A stretch of 63,886 bases of DNA from an uncultured Anaerolineales bacterium. GTDB taxonomy: Bacteria > Chloroflexota > Anaerolineae > Anaerolineales > UBA6663. Position 1 is the stretch's first letter, and the number at the start of each line of letters is the position of its first letter. Where the stretch lies: assembly GCA_937952305.1 (NCBI GenBank), contig CALFZO010000049.1:1-63886 (forward strand). Reading direction: 5' to 3'. Both the position numbers and the translations under genes were made by a program. The notes under the pieces were generated by a model. It searched no databases and was not told where the DNA came from. It was given only the letters and a program-made list of their open reading frames with translations. Positions 34,091-43,853 of the stretch are shown here, piece by piece.

Positions 34091-35224
34091 TTACAGCGCG
34101 CCGCTGAGCAGGGCCAGCACCACGCCGCCGGCCACCACGCTGGCCAACTGGCCGGAGGCATTGGCGCCCATGGCGTGCATCAGCAGGAAGTTCTCGAAGT
34201 CCACCTCCTGCCCCAGGCGCTGGACGATGCGCGCCGACATCGGGAAGGCGCTGATGCCGGCCGCGCCAATGAGCGGGTTGAACTTCTTGCCGGAGAGCAG
34301 GTACATGACCTTGCCGAACAGCACCCCGCCGGCCGTGTCCAGCACGAAGGCCAGCAGGCCCATGCCCAGGATCAGCAGCGTGTCCAGGCGCAGGAAGCTC
34401 TCGCCGGTCATGGTGCCGCCGATCACCAGCCCCAGGAACATGGTGGTGACGTTGGCGAGCTCGTTCTGGGCGGATTTGGCCAGGCGCTCCACGGCGCCGG
34501 ATTCGCGCAGCAGGTTGCCGAACATCAGCGCCGCGATCAGGGGCGAGGCGGCCGGCGCGATCAGCGAGATCAGGATGGTGACGACGACCGGGAACAGGAT
34601 GCGCACGGCGCGCGGGACCTCGCGCTGGGTGTAGGGCATCCGCACCCGGCGCTCGGCCTCGGTGGTCAGCAGGCGCATCACCGGCGGCTGGATGATCGGC
34701 ACCAGCGACATGTAGCTGTAAGCGGCTACGGCGATGGGCCCGAGCAGATGCGGGGCCAGGCGGCTGGAGACGTAGATGGCGGTCGGCCCGTCGATGGCGC
34801 CGATGATGCCGATGGAGGCGGCCTCGTTCAGGTCGAAGCCGAAGCTCAGGGCCAGCATGAGCGTGCCGAAGATGCCCAACTGGCCGGCCGCGCCCAGCAG
34901 CGCCATGCGCGGGTTCTCCAGCAGCGGCCCGAAGTCGGTCATGGCCCCGACGCCGATGAAGATCAGCAGCGGGAACAACTCGGTGGCGATGCCGGCCTTG
35001 TAGAGCACGCCCAGAAAGCCGTCCGGACCGGTGATGCCGGTCAGCGGCAGGTTGGCCAGGATGGCGCCGAAGCCGATCGGCAGCAGCAGCATCGGCTCGT
35101 AGTCGCGCGCGATGGCCAGGTAGATGAGCACGCCGCCGGCCGCCATCATGACGGCCATCTGCCAGGTGAGGTGGAGGGGCGCTTGCAGCAGGCCAAGGAG
35201 TTGGCTGAAGTCCATGCCGTTCAC
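34091..35224 (-). CDS. mmdB: Sodium-translocating decarboxylase beta subunit
   Basis: A 377-aa integral membrane protein of the OadB/MmdB/GcdB family with about nine hydrophobic segments. It decarboxylates the carboxybiotin of the carrier subunit and couples this to Na+ export. The conserved helix with the ion-binding Asp is visible in IGIIGAIDGPTAIYVSS, and later NVTTMFLGLVIGGTM matches the family. The GTG at 35224 overlaps the stop of the biotin carrier gene; an ATG at 35215 is an alternative. With the next three genes it forms a methylmalonyl-CoA (or related acyl-CoA) decarboxylase. Confidence 0.9.
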   Translation of the reverse strand: MNGMDFSQLLGLLQAPLHLTWQMAVMMAAGGVLIYLAIARDYEPMLLLPIGFGAILANLPLTGITGPDGFLGVLYKAGIATELFPLLIFIGVGAMTDFGPLLENPRMALLGAAGQLGIFGTLMLALSFGFDLNEAASIGIIGAIDGPTAIYVSSRLAPHLLGPIAVAAYSYMSLVPIIQPPVMRLLTTEAERRVRMPYTQREVPRAVRILFPVVVTILISLIAPAASPLIAALMFGNLLRESGAVERLAKSAQNELANVTTMFLGLVIGGTMTGESFLRLDTLLILGMGLLAFVLDTAGGVLFGKVMYLLSGKKFNPLIGAAGISAFPMSARIVQRLGQEVDFENFLLMHAMGANASGQLASVVAGGVVLALLSGAL

Positions 35225-35676
35225 CCTTCCCGGAACGTGAAGAGCACGGTGCCGTACGGCACGCTTTCACCGGCGCCCACCGCCACGCTGGCGATCACGC
35301 CGTCGCGCGGCGACCGGATGGCGCTCTTCATCTTCATGGCTTCGAGCACGCACAGGGTCTGGCCGAAGCTGACCGTGTCGCCGGCCTTGACGGCCACTTC
35401 CCCGATCGTGCCGGGCATGGGCGCGCGGACGTCGCGGACGGTCGGCCCGGCCGGCCCGGGCGGCACCGGCACCTTGGCGGGCGCCGAGGTGGGCCGGGCC
35501 ACGGCCTCCAGGGCCTGGGCCGGCGCCGGCTCGGCGGCCAGCGTCTCCACGTTGACGACGTAGGGCTGGCCGTTGACGGTCACCACCAGGGGGGCCGCGT
35601 TCAAGTCGCCCACTTCTACGGTATAGGCGTGGCCGTTGACGGTGACGCGCACGCGGCGTTTGGGATGAGCGCTCAT
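35221..35676 (-). CDS. mmdC: Biotin carboxyl carrier protein of the decarboxylase
   Basis: A 151-aa carrier subunit. The C-terminal biotinyl domain (about 80-150) carries the biotinylation site Lys115 in LEAMKMKS. It is joined by a Pro/Ala-rich flexible linker (about 48-78) to a short N-terminal part with two copies of a VTVNG-x2-Y-x-V-x-V unit (about 11-22 and 32-43). The biotin arm moves CO2 from the carboxyltransferase to the membrane beta subunit. AGGAGG lies five bases before the ATG, and the start overlaps the upstream gene in an ATGA. Confidence 0.9.
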   Translation of the reverse strand: MSAHPKRRVRVTVNGHAYTVEVGDLNAAPLVVTVNGQPYVVNVETLAAEPAPAQALEAVARPTSAPAKVPVPPGPAGPTVRDVRAPMPGTIGEVAVKAGDTVSFGQTLCVLEAMKMKSAIRSPRDGVIASVAVGAGESVPYGTVLFTFREG

Positions 35677-36011
35677 GATCGCCTCCTGGCAGGGTCGGCC
35701 GGGGCGCCGGCGGCGGGCCGCCACCATGGCCCGCGGCCGGCCTCCAGCGTCTGGCCCAGCCCGCTCTCGCAGATTTCCAGCGCGCGCAGGTGGCTGAGCG
35801 CGAGGCAGATGGCGGCCGCGATCTCCTCGGCTTCGCTGTCGCGGGCCGAGGCGGACACCGGCGCGGGCTCGGAGGGTTCGGGCTGGGCCGGCCGGGCCGC
35901 GAACAGGCGCTGCAGGCCCAGGATGACGAGGATGAACAGGCCCAGGGCCGCGAACGTCAAGCCGAGGCCGAAGCCGCTGACGATTAACCCTTGAACGTAG
36001 ACGGAGGACAT
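35673..36011 (-). CDS. mmdD: Small membrane subunit of the sodium-pumping decarboxylase (OadG/MmdD type)
   Basis: A 112-aa protein with one N-terminal membrane helix (about 8-35, LIVSGFGLGLTFAALGLFIL) followed by a Pro/Glu-rich hydrophilic tail. This matches the delta/gamma subunits that hold the soluble carboxyltransferase to the membrane beta subunit. It lies between the carboxyltransferase and the biotin carrier, as is usual. The family is poorly conserved, so the call relies on size, topology and position. Confidence 0.8.
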   Translation of the reverse strand: MSSVYVQGLIVSGFGLGLTFAALGLFILVILGLQRLFAARPAQPEPSEPAPVSASARDSEAEEIAAAICLALSHLRALEICESGLGQTLEAGRGPWWRPAAGAPADPARRRS

Positions 36012-36027
36012 AGACGCCTTGCTCGGG

Positions 36028-37611
<1,584 letters not shown>

Positions 37612-37663
37612 GCGTTCATCGTCCTTTCTGCGAACACGGATCGGAGGGCGCGTCTGGCCCGGG

Positions 37664-37939
37664 TCAGAGCCCGGCGCGGCTGAGCGTGTCGATGACCTGG
37701 CCCAGCGCGAGGGTGAGGTGCGGATGCGAGACCTCGAACTGTTGGACCGCCTGGTTCAGGCGCGCCAGGACCGGCGCGGACTCAGCCAGCGGCTCCCCGG
37801 CGCTGGAACGCTGCAACAACGCCTGGATATCTTGAGACAGGTCTTTCAGCAGTTGGCGTTCCGCAGCGTCAATCGGCTGGGCCTGGTGCAGTTGGGTGTG
37901 CAGTTCTTCGAGCAGCGTGTGCAGGGGTTTTTTGTCCAT
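37664..37939 (-). CDS. DUF4404-like small protein
   Basis: A 91-aa soluble protein, mostly helical, resembling the DUF4404 family (LHTLLEELHTQLHQAQPID, then ERQLLKDLSQDIQALLQR and FEVSHPHLTLALGQVIDTLSRAGL). The function is unknown. The ATG at 37939 starts the recognisable domain; the frame stays open upstream but with Pro/Arg-rich, non-protein-like sequence. It lies between the Mo hydroxylase and the decarboxylase genes in the same orientation. Confidence 0.7.
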   Translation of the reverse strand: MDKKPLHTLLEELHTQLHQAQPIDAAERQLLKDLSQDIQALLQRSSAGEPLAESAPVLARLNQAVQQFEVSHPHLTLALGQVIDTLSRAGL

Positions 37940-38043
37940 GTTCGGATCTGAGCGGGGCAGAGACGGCCGCCGGGCGCGGCTTCCGGCGTGAGCCTGCCCC
38001 GGCGGGTGCGTGGGCCGAGGCAGGCGGGCCGGCGGCGCGGCCG

Positions 38044-38184
38044 TCAGGCGGGTTTGGCCGTCTGGCGGCGCCGCAGGAGCGCCAGGACCACGACGGCAGC
38101 CGCGGCTTCCAGGATCAGCGGCATCAGGAAGCGGCGGAACTTGGTGCGAGCGGGCTTGGCAGGTTTGGCTTGGGATCGTTTCAT
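38044..38184 (-). CDS. 46-aa single-pass membrane protein
   Basis: A very small gene with a strong GAGGAGG Shine-Dalgarno sequence four bases before the ATG. The product has a Lys/Arg-rich N-terminus (MKRSQAKPAKPARTKFRR), one hydrophobic helix (about 20-37, FLMPLILEAAAAVVVLAL) and a basic tail. The family is unknown. It sits downstream of the Mo hydroxylase large subunit and upstream of the DUF4404 gene. Confidence 0.55.
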   Translation of the reverse strand: MKRSQAKPAKPARTKFRRFLMPLILEAAAAVVVLALLRRRQTAKPA

Positions 38185-38313
38185 GGGGCCTCCTCTGCAA
38201 GATGGGCCGGGGCGGCGGTGCGCCGGGCTGCCAGCACCCTCTTCAGGACTGCCTCGCGGTGCTTGAGCATCCCGCCCTAGTCGGCGCGGTCCGCCTCGGC
38301 GACCTCCCCGGGT

Positions 38314-38339
38314 GGGGCGCGGCGCACCCGCCGCGCCCC
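38314..38339 (-). other. GC hairpin after the Mo hydroxylase large subunit gene
   Basis: A perfect 11-bp stem (38314-38324 with 38329-38339) and 4-base loop, nine bases after the large-subunit stop. There is no T-tract, so it may protect or partly pause the transcript rather than terminate it. Confidence 0.5.
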
Positions 38340-38347
38340 CTGCCTTT

Positions 38348-40705
38348 CTATTGTACGACTCCCGCCGCGCGCATCGCCAGATAGACTTTCTCGGCCGTGA
38401 ACGGCGGCGCCTCCAGGCGGATGCCGACCGCGTCGTACAGGGCGTTGGCGATGGCCGGGATCGTGGGCACCATGGAGTGCTCGCCGATGCCGCGCGCGCC
38501 CCACGGACCGTCGTCCTGCGGCACCTCGACAATAATCGCCTCGAGCTGCGGCGGGGCGTCGGCGGCGGTGGCGATGCGGTAGTCCACAAAGCTCGGGTTC
38601 AGCACCCGGCCGTTCTTGAGCTGCAGGCTTTCAAAGAAGGCCGTGCTGATGCCCTGCACCAGGCCGCCCTCCATCTGGGCGCGCACCATGTCCGGGTTGA
38701 TGGCCTTGCCGACGTCGAAGGCGGCCACCGCCCGCAGCACCTCCACCTTGCCGGTGTCCAGATCGACCTCGATTTCCACCGCCTGGGCGCCGGTGGTGTA
38801 GTGGACCACGGCGCGCGGCCCCTGGCCGGTCTCCGGGTCCAGCCCGGTGACGTAGGTGGGCATGAAGCTGCCCCGGCCAAGCACCGGGCCGCCGATCCAG
38901 CCGTCACCATCCGGGTTGGGCAGACCGTAGATCACGAGGTCCTTGAGCGAGCACGCTTCTTCGGACTTGTAGGAGATCACCTGGCCGTCCACGATGTCCA
39001 GGTCGTCCGGGCTCTCCTTCCAGGCCTTGGCCACCATCTCCAGGATCTGCCGGCGCGCGTCGCGGGCGGCCGCGCTCACGGCGTTGCCCATGCTCCAGGT
39101 GAGCCGGCTGGCGACGGTCTGCCACTCATACGGGCTGGAGTCCGTATCGATGGGGCCGGCCACCTTCACCCAATCATAGGGCACGCCCAGGGCGGCGGCC
39201 GCCATCTGGGCCATGACCGTGAAGGTGCCCTGGCCGATCTCCTGGCCGCCCAGGCTGACCATGACGGTGCCGTCCTCGTTGAGCTGGACGCGCGCGCTGG
39301 AGCCGGCGTTGGGCGGCATGGCCGGGGCCTTCCACATGATGGCCATGCCCTTGCCGCGCCGCTTGTTGGGCGCGCTCGGGGAGGACTTGTGGCCCCAGTT
39401 GATGGCCGCCGCCGCCTTTTCGATGCACTCCGGCAGGCCGGTGGGGTGCATGGTCATGCCGGTGGCGACGATGTCGCCGCCGCGGATGCAGTTGCGGCGC
39501 CGGAACTCCACCGGGTCCACGCCGACGGCGTGCGCCAGATCGTCCATGGCCTGTTCCAGGCCGCTGTGCAGTTCGGGCATGCCGAAGCCGCGCATTGGGC
39601 CGCCGACCGGGTGGTTGGTGTAGACGCAGATGCTGTCTACCTTGACGTTGGGGACGTCGTACGGGCCGGTGCCGCTGTAGCCGCCGGCGCGCGTCATGTT
39701 CACGCCGTACTCGGTGTAGGCGCCGGCATCCCAGTAGTAGGTGTTCTCCAGCGCCTGCAGCCGCCCGTCCTGGTCACAGCCGACTTTGAAGCGCGCCACC
39801 AGACCTTGGCGCACGAAGGTGGTGAAGAACTCCTCCTCGCGCGTCAGGCGCAGCTTCACGGGCCGGCCCTTGACGGCGCCGGCGATGACCACGGCCAGCG
39901 CCTCCATGCTCACGCCCGCCTTGGCGCCGAAGCCGCCGCCGACGTACGGCGCGATCACCTGGATCTGGCTCTGCGAGAGGTGCAGGGCCTTGGCGATCAA
40001 GTTGCGCTGGGCGAACGGCGACTGCGAGCTGGCCCAGAGCGTGATCTTGTCCTTGTCGTCCCACTTGGCCACGGCCACGTGCGGCTCGATGGGCACGTGC
40101 TGGATGTGCGGCACGCGGTATTCACGCTCCACCACCGCCGCGCACTGCGCCCAGGCGCCGGCCACGTCGCCGCGCCGGATCTTGAAGTGGTTGGAGATGT
40201 TGCTGCCCGGCTTGGGGAAGATGAAGTTGACGGCCTCATACTGGCCGAGGTCCGGGTGCAGCAGCGGGGCGTCCGGACGGGTGCCCTCCACCGGGTCGAA
40301 CACGGCCGGCAGCGGCTCGTACTCGACCTCGATCAGGTCGACGGCCTGTTCGGCGGTGGCCTCGTCCACGGCCGCCACGCCGGCCACCGGGTCGCCGATG
40401 TAGCGCACGCGGTCGCGGCAGAAGATGTGGCGGTCCTGGAGGTACAGGCCGATGTAGCCGGGCGTCTGCTCGCCGGTGACGATGGCTTTGACGCCGGGCA
40501 GGGCCAGCGCCCGGCTGACGTCGAGGCGCTTGATCAGGGCGTGGGCGTGCGGGCTGCGCAGGATGCGCGCCTGCAGCAGCCCCGGCCCAAACTGGATATC
40601 GTCCGCGAACTGCGCGGCGCCGGTGACCTTGTCGTGGGCGTCCAGCCGCGGCACGCTGTCGCCGACTGGCGTGTGGCCGTCGGCGGCGGGTTTGGTCTTG
40701 AGCAT
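38348..40705 (-). CDS. Molybdenum hydroxylase large subunit (xanthine dehydrogenase family, Mo-cofactor binding)
   Basis: A 785-aa molybdopterin-binding subunit. The N-terminal a/b hammerhead domain (about 15-130) starts with GDSVPRLDAHDKVTGAAQFADD. Cofactor-binding segments include VGGGFGAKAG and GGPMRGFGMPE, and the catalytic Glu is Glu742 in GARGIGEHS near the C-terminus. The CO dehydrogenase signature AYxCSFR is absent, so this is a hydroxylase of an organic substrate, not a CoxL. With the two subunits encoded just upstream it forms a complete L-S-M enzyme that adds oxygen from water to an activated C-H of an N-heterocycle or aldehyde. The UraA-like permease in the unit suggests a nucleobase. 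Confidence 0.9.
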   Translation of the reverse strand: MLKTKPAADGHTPVGDSVPRLDAHDKVTGAAQFADDIQFGPGLLQARILRSPHAHALIKRLDVSRALALPGVKAIVTGEQTPGYIGLYLQDRHIFCRDRVRYIGDPVAGVAAVDEATAEQAVDLIEVEYEPLPAVFDPVEGTRPDAPLLHPDLGQYEAVNFIFPKPGSNISNHFKIRRGDVAGAWAQCAAVVEREYRVPHIQHVPIEPHVAVAKWDDKDKITLWASSQSPFAQRNLIAKALHLSQSQIQVIAPYVGGGFGAKAGVSMEALAVVIAGAVKGRPVKLRLTREEEFFTTFVRQGLVARFKVGCDQDGRLQALENTYYWDAGAYTEYGVNMTRAGGYSGTGPYDVPNVKVDSICVYTNHPVGGPMRGFGMPELHSGLEQAMDDLAHAVGVDPVEFRRRNCIRGGDIVATGMTMHPTGLPECIEKAAAAINWGHKSSPSAPNKRRGKGMAIMWKAPAMPPNAGSSARVQLNEDGTVMVSLGGQEIGQGTFTVMAQMAAAALGVPYDWVKVAGPIDTDSSPYEWQTVASRLTWSMGNAVSAAARDARRQILEMVAKAWKESPDDLDIVDGQVISYKSEEACSLKDLVIYGLPNPDGDGWIGGPVLGRGSFMPTYVTGLDPETGQGPRAVVHYTTGAQAVEIEVDLDTGKVEVLRAVAAFDVGKAINPDMVRAQMEGGLVQGISTAFFESLQLKNGRVLNPSFVDYRIATAADAPPQLEAIIVEVPQDDGPWGARGIGEHSMVPTIPAIANALYDAVGIRLEAPPFTAEKVYLAMRAAGVVQ

Positions 40706-40717
40706 GGTCGCCTCCTC

Positions 40718-41194
40718 TCAGGCCGGCTCGGCTGCGCGGGCCGCCGCCTTGACCGCTTCGATGATGCGCAGATAGCCCGTGCAGCGGCACAGGTTGCCGG
40801 TCAGCGCGTCGCGGATCTCGTAGTCGCTGGGCCGCGGGTTGCGGTCCAGCAGGGCGCGCGCCGAGAGCAGCACGCCCGGCGTGCAGAAGCCGCACTGCAC
40901 GCCGCCGGCCTCCAGCAGGGCCGTCTGCACCGGGTCGAGCTGGCGGTCGTGGGCCAGGCCCTCGACCGTGACGACCTCGGTGCCGTCGCACTCCACGGCC
41001 AGCACCAGGCAGCTGTTGACGGGCTCGCCGTTCCACAGGACCGTGCACGCGCCGCACTCGCCGGCCGTGCAGCCGTTCTTGGTGCCCGTCAGCGCCAGGC
41101 GCTCGCGCAGCAGTTGCAGCAGTGTCTGATTGGACGGCACCTCGACGCGCTCGCGGGCGCCGTTGAGGGTAAATGTGATGCGATGCATCGCCAT
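40718..41194 (-). CDS. Molybdenum hydroxylase small subunit, two [2Fe-2S] clusters
   Basis: A 158-aa iron-sulfur subunit. The N-terminal plant-type cluster has KNGCTAGECGACTV and a later Cys in VNSCLVL. The C-terminal four-helix cluster domain has QCGFCTPG and LCRCTGY. It carries electrons between the Mo site of the large subunit and FAD of the medium subunit. The ATG at 41194 has AGGAG nine bases upstream; an upstream in-frame ATG at 41224 has no such site and would overlap the previous gene. The length is normal for the family. Confidence 0.93.
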   Translation of the reverse strand: MAMHRITFTLNGARERVEVPSNQTLLQLLRERLALTGTKNGCTAGECGACTVLWNGEPVNSCLVLAVECDGTEVVTVEGLAHDRQLDPVQTALLEAGGVQCGFCTPGVLLSARALLDRNPRPSDYEIRDALTGNLCRCTGYLRIIEAVKAAARAAEPA

Positions 41195-41205
41195 GGTCGG
41201 ATCTC

Positions 41206-42096
41206 CTATCCCAGCCGCTGCCACACGTCGCGCAGCGCCTGCCGGGTGAGGTTGCGCACCATCAGCCGGCGGTATTCGGCGCCGCCGCGGACGTCGTCGA
41301 TGGGGGTCGCCGCGGCGGCCGCGGCCTCGGCGGCCGCCTGCAGCCCGGCTTCGCTCAGCGGTTGATCGCTCAAGAGCGCCTCGGCCTGGACGGGCCGCAG
41401 CGGCATCGGGGCCACCGAAGCCAGCGCCAGCCGGAAGCGATAGCCGGACGGCGCGGCCGGGTCCCGGTAACCCAGGGCGGTCACGCCCACGATGGCCAGG
41501 TCGCCCAGGGCGTTGCGGCCGAGCTTGAGGTAGCGGCCGGCGTGCCCGGCCGGCGGCAGCGGGTAGTGGATGGCCGTGACGATGTCGCCGGGCCGGAGCG
41601 TGGTCTTGCCGGGGCCGCGGAAGAACGTCGCCAGCGGCGCGCGCCGGCCGCCGTCCACGCCGAAGATCAGCAGCTCGGCGTTCAGCACCAGCCCGGCGCC
41701 GACCGTGTCGCCGGCCGGCGAGGCGTTGCAGGCATTGCCCACCAGGGTGGCACGCGTGCGGAGCTGGTAACTGGCCACCGTGTGGGCGGCCTCGGCCAGC
41801 AGCGGGTAATGGGCCTGGACCTCCGGCGCCGCGATGACGCGGTTCATGTTCACGGCCGCGCCGACGGTCAGGCCGGCGGCCGGGTCAAAGGCCAGGGTCT
41901 GCATCCCGTCGAGGTGCTTGACGTCGACGAGGTATTTGTCTTTCCAAGCGCCGTCGCGCAGACGGACGAACGTATCGGTGCCGCCCAGGAAGGGCCGCGC
42001 CTCGCCGGCGTGCTCGGCCAGGAACTGGCTGGCCTCCGGCAAGGTCGTCGGCTTGATGTAATCGAACTCGGGCAGCCCGGGGTGTGCGGTCAACAT
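41206..42096 (-). CDS. Molybdenum hydroxylase medium subunit, FAD-binding
   Basis: A 296-aa subunit of the CoxM/XdhB/NdhF family. FAD-binding segments are ARPFLGGTDTFVRLRDG near the N-terminus and RTRATLVGNACNASPAGDT near 115-132. The C-terminal CO_deh_flav_C domain follows. It transfers electrons from the [2Fe-2S] subunit to an acceptor. AAGGAG precedes the ATG. It is the first of three adjacent subunit genes, order M-S-L, separated by 11 and 12 bases. Confidence 0.9.
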   Translation of the reverse strand: MLTAHPGLPEFDYIKPTTLPEASQFLAEHAGEARPFLGGTDTFVRLRDGAWKDKYLVDVKHLDGMQTLAFDPAAGLTVGAAVNMNRVIAAPEVQAHYPLLAEAAHTVASYQLRTRATLVGNACNASPAGDTVGAGLVLNAELLIFGVDGGRRAPLATFFRGPGKTTLRPGDIVTAIHYPLPPAGHAGRYLKLGRNALGDLAIVGVTALGYRDPAAPSGYRFRLALASVAPMPLRPVQAEALLSDQPLSEAGLQAAAEAAAAAATPIDDVRGGAEYRRLMVRNLTRQALRDVWQRLG

Positions 42097-42144
42097 CGGG
42101 CTTTGCTCCTTCTGGCTACCAGACGAACGCGCGGTGCCCAGTCG

Positions 42145-42178
42145 CCTCGCGGGGGCGGCGTGACCCGCCCCCGCGAGG
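42145..42178. other. Perfect 14-bp GC hairpin between the permease and Mo hydroxylase genes
   Basis: CCTCGCGGGGGCGG (42145-42158) and its exact complement (42165-42178) enclose a 6-base loop. It falls in the only gap between the permease and the FAD subunit gene. No T-run follows on either strand. A role as 3' stabiliser or processing site that lowers downstream or upstream expression is possible. Confidence 0.6.
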
Positions 42179-42192
42179 GAAAGCAGCCGAGA

Positions 42193-43578
42193 CTACAGGT
42201 TGATATTCTGGCGCTCTTCCACGCCGAACAACTTCGGCGGCACCAACAGGAACAGCAGATTCATCACAATACCGATAATCGCAGCGAAGACGATAGCCGG
42301 GATACCGTTCGGGAACAGGACCGGGATCTGGAACGGGAACAGGCCGTTCGGCAGGGCCAGGTTGCCGCCGATGCCGCAGATCAGGATGGTGGCGCCCACG
42401 GCCAGCTGGCGCGGCTCAAACAGGTTGACCTTCTCAGACTGGATCAGCGCCACGCCTTGCATGCCGATGACGCCGAAGAGGTAGACGGCCAGGCCGCCGG
42501 TGACGGCCACCGGGATGGTGTTGACCAGCGCCGCCAGCTTGCCGATGAAGCCGAGCAGGATGGCCAGGCCGCCGGCCGCCATCAGCACGGCCGTGGAGTA
42601 GTTGCGGGTGATGGCCATCAGCGAGTTGTTCTCGCCGTAGTTGGTGCCGGCGCAGCCGCCCAGGAAGCCCACCACCAGGTCGTCGGCGCCGTCCGCGATC
42701 AGGTTCAGGCCGATGAGTTTCTTGATTTCCAGCGGCTTGCGGCCCAGGTCCTTGGCCAGCGCGTCGATGTACAGGCTCATCTGGTACAGGTGGGCCGTGC
42801 TCTCCGGGATGGTGGCGATGGCGATCAGCGTGATGCTGAAGACCACGGCCCAGGCGTTCGGGTCGGTGAAGGCCGGCAGGGTGATCGGCGGGACGCGGAA
42901 CCAATCGGCGGCGGCCACGGGCTCAAAGTTGACCAGGCCGAAGGCCCAGGCCACCAGGTAGCCGACGATGGCGCCGAACAAGATCGGCAACATGCCGAGC
43001 AAACCGCGGTTCTGCAGATAGACTGAGAAAGCGACCGTCACAAACAGGGTGATGATGGCCACCGTCCAGTTGGCGCCGGCCATGCCCAGCGCCGCGCCGG
43101 CCAGGGCGATACCGATGACCATGGCCATGCTGCCGGTGATGACGGGCGGCAGCACGCGGTCCAGGGCCTCTTTGCCGATGCGCATGATCAGCAGGCCGAT
43201 CAGGATCTCAAAAACGGCCGTGCCCATGATGCCGACCTGGACGAGCTTGATGCCCTCCGGGCAGTAGACGGTGGCGGGGTCGGCGAAACAATCATTGGCG
43301 TACAGGCTCATGGTCGTCACGACGACCGAGATGTAGCTGAAGCTGGAGCCGTAGTACATCGGGATTTTGCGGCTGGAGACGAGCAGGGCGATGATGGTGC
43401 CCAGGCCGCTGGCCAGCAGCGTGACGCCGACATCGAACTTGGTCAGGACGGCGACCAGCACGGTCGCCGGGAACATGGTCAGCACTTGCTGGAAGCCCAG
43501 GCTGAGCATGGCCCCGATGGACGGGACGTCATCCGGCAGGAAGCCGAAGACTTTCTGGGGCTGGGAGGCGGTTGCCAT
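42193..43578 (-). CDS. NCS2-family nucleobase permease (UraA-like)
   Basis: A 461-aa membrane protein with 12-14 hydrophobic segments. It belongs to the nucleobase-ascorbate transporter family, which imports uracil, xanthine or uric acid with protons. The substrate-site motif TNYGENNSLMAITRNYST (near 305-325) is close to the TTYGENIGVMAITRVYS form of UraA, including the substrate-contacting Glu. A uracil-like substrate is therefore more likely than a purine, though this is inference. It is the first gene of the 12-kb unit and lies behind a 218-base leader. Confidence 0.88.
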   Translation of the reverse strand: MATASQPQKVFGFLPDDVPSIGAMLSLGFQQVLTMFPATVLVAVLTKFDVGVTLLASGLGTIIALLVSSRKIPMYYGSSFSYISVVVTTMSLYANDCFADPATVYCPEGIKLVQVGIMGTAVFEILIGLLIMRIGKEALDRVLPPVITGSMAMVIGIALAGAALGMAGANWTVAIITLFVTVAFSVYLQNRGLLGMLPILFGAIVGYLVAWAFGLVNFEPVAAADWFRVPPITLPAFTDPNAWAVVFSITLIAIATIPESTAHLYQMSLYIDALAKDLGRKPLEIKKLIGLNLIADGADDLVVGFLGGCAGTNYGENNSLMAITRNYSTAVLMAAGGLAILLGFIGKLAALVNTIPVAVTGGLAVYLFGVIGMQGVALIQSEKVNLFEPRQLAVGATILICGIGGNLALPNGLFPFQIPVLFPNGIPAIVFAAIIGIVMNLLFLLVPPKLFGVEERQNINL

Positions 43579-43673
43579 GAGGGAAGATTCCTTTCTGCGT
43601 TTCCGGGATTAAAACATCAGGGACGAAGGCGGCCGGATGGCATTCTTGCGGATGGCGTGTCACCTCCTTTCAA

Positions 43674-43742
43674 CCCGGCGCCCGACAGGCACCGCGCGGC
43701 CAGCGGCGCCGTAGTTTCCGGGCCGAAACCTGTCCCGCCGGG
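43674..43742 (-). ncRNA. Structured 5' leader element (candidate riboswitch-like three-way junction)
   Basis: Read on the minus strand, CCCGGCG (43742-43736) pairs with CGCCGGG (43680-43674), and GACAGG (43734-43729) with CCTGTC (43689-43684). Inside are two hairpins: GTTTC/GAAAC with loop GGCCCG (43729-43714), and GGCGCCGC/GCGGTGCC with loop TGGCCGC (43710-43688). The two loops both contain self-complementary GGCC and could kiss. A perfect Shine-Dalgarno-like AAAGGAGGTGA follows at 43670-43660. The family is not recognised: purine-aptamer junction bases are not present. Confidence 0.5.
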
Positions 43743-43802
43743 CTGTCATCGGCCCAACCGGGGTCGCCTCAATTTATGGATGCGGACACAATCAGCCCCC
43801 AT

Positions 43803-43830
43803 AGCATAGGAGTCGGGTACTATCGGTCAA
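43803..43830 (-). promoter_or_regulatory. Sigma-70-like promoter of the permease/Mo hydroxylase unit
   Basis: On the minus strand, TTGACC (43830-43825) and TATGCT (43808-43803) are 16 bases apart. Initiation near 43796 leaves about 218 bases of untranslated leader before the permease start. Confidence 0.65.
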
Positions 43831-43853
43831 TTGTCATGGCACATGACGGCAAT

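Noticed and set aside
38348..40705. Aerobic CO dehydrogenase large subunit
   Set aside because: The AYxCSFR active-site loop is absent; the loop reads MRGFGMPE as in purine/aldehyde-type hydroxylases.
43674..43742. Standard purine riboswitch
   Set aside because: The topology is similar, but the conserved J1/2 and J3/1 bases and the TTTCTAC-type J2/3 are not present; only CTAC is seen.
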